Translations under genes and position numbers: made by a program
Part shown: positions 62,639 to 64,000 of the stretch, in pieces
Position numbering within the stretch: the stretch's first letter is position 1
Layout of the letters: each line of letters starts with the position of its first letter
NCBI GenBank assembly: GCA_964526785.1
Contig: CAZGMJ010000022.1
Coordinates: 1-64,000, forward strand
Length of the DNA: 64,000 nt
From: CAZGMJ01 sp964526785
GTDB taxonomy: Bacteria > Planctomycetota > Phycisphaerae > Sedimentisphaerales > Anaerobacaceae
Direction of reading: 5' to 3'
The notes under the pieces: generated by a model
Database searches by the model: none
The model's input: only the letters and a program-made list of their open reading frames with translations
What the model was told of the DNA's origin: nothing

Positions 62639-62971
62639 ATGGCTCGACACATAAAGAAGGGCGACACAGTGGAAGTTATCGCCGGCAACGACAAGGGTTC
62701 GACCGGCAGGGTGCTTCGCGTCAATCCGAAGAAGGGCGAGGTCGTCGTGCAGGGGCTGAACATTGCGCGGAAGCACGTTCGGCCTTCACGGAAGAACCCG
62801 CAGGGCGGGCGCATAACTGTAGAGAAGCCCATTGCGATAAGCAACGTTCTGCCGGTCGATCCGAAGAGTTCGAAGGGGGCCAGGGTGCGATACCGGGCGT
62901 CCGAAGACGGCAGCAAGAAACGGGTAACGCTCGGCGGTTCGGAAATCGGAGTTGTGCGAAGAGCCAAATGA
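62639..62971 (+). CDS. rplX: 50S ribosomal protein L24
   Basis: A 110-residue L24 with a KOW motif (KKGDTVEVIAGNDKGSTGRVLRVNPKKGEVVVQGLN) and KNPQGGRITVEKPIAISNV. Start at 62639 (frame opens at 62624). Confidence 0.97.
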   Translation: MARHIKKGDTVEVIAGNDKGSTGRVLRVNPKKGEVVVQGLNIARKHVRPSRKNPQGGRITVEKPIAISNVLPVDPKSSKGARVRYRASEDGSKKRVTLGGSEIGVVRRAK

Positions 62972-63043
62972 CGCCGCGGGCGGGACTCGTGAGCGATGAA
63001 TGTGTGTGATGGATGTCAGTAGAGACAGGAAACAAGAAACACA

Positions 63044-63607
63044 ATGGCGCGTTTAAGAGACATATATAAGTCCAGGGTTATCGCAGAACTGACCAAGGAG
63101 TTCAATTATACGAATCCCATGGCGGTTCCGAAGATTGAGAAGGTTGTTGTCTCGATGGGCATCGGCCGGGCTACGCAGGACAAGAAGTTTCTGGAAGCGG
63201 CCAAGAAGGATCTGGCGATGATTGCCGGCCAGATGCCGACGGTTTGCAAGGCGCGGAAGAGCGTGTCGAACTTTAAAGTGCGCGAGGGAGTGGAGACCGG
63301 GTTGAAGGTGACCCTGCGGGGAACGCGCATGTATGAGTTTATGGACCGGCTGATCAACCTGGCGATTCCGCGTGTCCGGGACTTTCGCGGTCTGAACCCG
63401 AACGGTTTTGACGGCCGGGGCAACTATTCGATGGGGTTGGGCGAACAGAGTGTGTTCCCGGAGATCAATCCGGCCAATGTGGAATTTCAACAGGGGATGA
63501 ACATAACATTTGTGACGACGGCAAGGACCGACGGTGAAAGCCGTAAGATGCTTCAGCTTTTCGGTATGCCGTTCCGGGATCTGGCATCGGTTGAGACGCC
63601 CAAGTAG
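63044..63607 (+). CDS. rplE: 50S ribosomal protein L5
   Basis: A 187-residue L5: AVPKIEKVVVSMGIGRA, RKSVSNFKVREG, RDFRGLNPNGFDGRGNYSMGLGEQSVFPEI. Normal length; start preceded by AGACAGGAAACA-type sequence. Confidence 0.98.
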   Translation: MARLRDIYKSRVIAELTKEFNYTNPMAVPKIEKVVVSMGIGRATQDKKFLEAAKKDLAMIAGQMPTVCKARKSVSNFKVREGVETGLKVTLRGTRMYEFMDRLINLAIPRVRDFRGLNPNGFDGRGNYSMGLGEQSVFPEINPANVEFQQGMNITFVTTARTDGESRKMLQLFGMPFRDLASVETPK

Positions 63608-63642
63608 GACGGCGCCGAGGCGCTGATACATGGAGCTTTTTG

Positions 63643-63828
63643 ATGACAACGAAAGCATTAGTCAATAAGTGCAACAGCAAGCAAAAGTACCGGGTGCGAC
63701 AGTACACGCGCTGTAAGCTCTGCGGAAGATCGAGGGCTGTGTACCGCAAGTTCAAGATTTGCCGGATTTGCTTTAGGACGCTGGCAAATGAAGGGAAGAT
63801 ACCCGGCGTGAAAAAGGCCAGTTGGTAA
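63643..63828 (+). CDS. rpsN: 30S ribosomal protein S14, zinc-binding type
   Basis: A 61-residue S14 of the short type with four Cys (24, 27, 40, 43) in CKLCGRSRAVYRKFKICRIC. Ends GKIPGVKKASW. ATG at 63643. Confidence 0.97.
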   Translation: MTTKALVNKCNSKQKYRVRQYTRCKLCGRSRAVYRKFKICRICFRTLANEGKIPGVKKASW

Positions 63829-63871
63829 TTCGCTTTTCCATAAACGGATCGCGATAAAGAGGCAAAAGATT

Positions 63872-64000
63872 ATGAGTTTGAGTGACCCGATTGCTGACAT
63901 GCTGACGAGAATCCGCAACGCGGTTCGGATCAACAGAACGCACGTAAACATCAAGGCGTCCAAGATTTGCTCGGGCATTGCGGACGTTTTGCAGAAGGAA
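63872..64000 (+). CDS. rpsH: 30S ribosomal protein S8, N-terminal part
   Basis: First 43 codons of S8: SLSDPIADMLTRIRNAVRINRTHV, then SKICSGIADVLQKE. The gene is cut by the window end. Placed after rpsN as in the spc operon. Confidence 0.95.
   Translation, partial: MSLSDPIADMLTRIRNAVRINRTHVNIKASKICSGIADVLQKE

Overview
The window comes from a high-GC bacterium that I place in the Planctomycetota, most likely class Phycisphaerae. This rests on PEP-CTERM secreted proteins, twin-arginine Gfo/Idh oxidoreductases and Cys-type sulfatases, a ribosomal protein L22 with an extra N-terminal domain, and an NfnAB transhydrogenase pair typical of anaerobes. The order Sedimentisphaerales is a guess. All calls come from reading the sequence; no database search was run.

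Bases 1-19,600 are an accessory region for secreted polysaccharide-related proteins. It holds an oxidoreductase/beta-helix pair (70-3775, minus), a tex / Gfo-Idh / O-methyltransferase group (4037-8603), a sulfatase and an amidohydrolase (8690-11529, minus), a 45-residue small protein, and three PEP-CTERM proteins (12014-14342, minus). The latter have a promoter, a long repeat-containing leader and two related terminators. Then follow a lone Mrr-type restriction enzyme, a second sulfatase, a secreted unknown and a small basic DNA-binding-like protein.

Bases 20,000-38,983 are a housekeeping mosaic: trpS / DUF2007 / scpA; the bifurcating transhydrogenase nfnA-nfnB; an outer-membrane DUF2490 protein; DUF1015 plus an SerC-like aminotransferase ending in a strong terminator; and a minus-strand sugar operon (lipoprotein, galE, eukaryote-type hexokinase, nagB, nagA) suited to amino-sugar and galactose salvage. 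A twin-arginine propeller protein, a Xer recombinase and a large HEAT-like protein close this part.

Bases 39,257-64,000 are the translation/transcription superoperon, all on the plus strand: tRNA-Thr, tuf, rpmG, tRNA-Trp, secE, nusG, rplK, rplA, rplJ, rplL, rpoB, rpoC, rpsL, rpsG, a strong terminator, fusA, then the S10/spc cluster from rpsJ into rpsH, which is cut by the window end. Points of interest are the HTH-like fusion on L22, an Arg at the S12 position where K88R gives streptomycin resistance in other bacteria, tuf placed at the secE end rather than after fusA, and a leader with palindromes before rpsJ. Several genes have vegetative-type promoters (TTGACA-like, 17-18 bp, TATAAT-like), listed separately. 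I found no CRISPR array, insertion sequence, rRNA gene or prophage.
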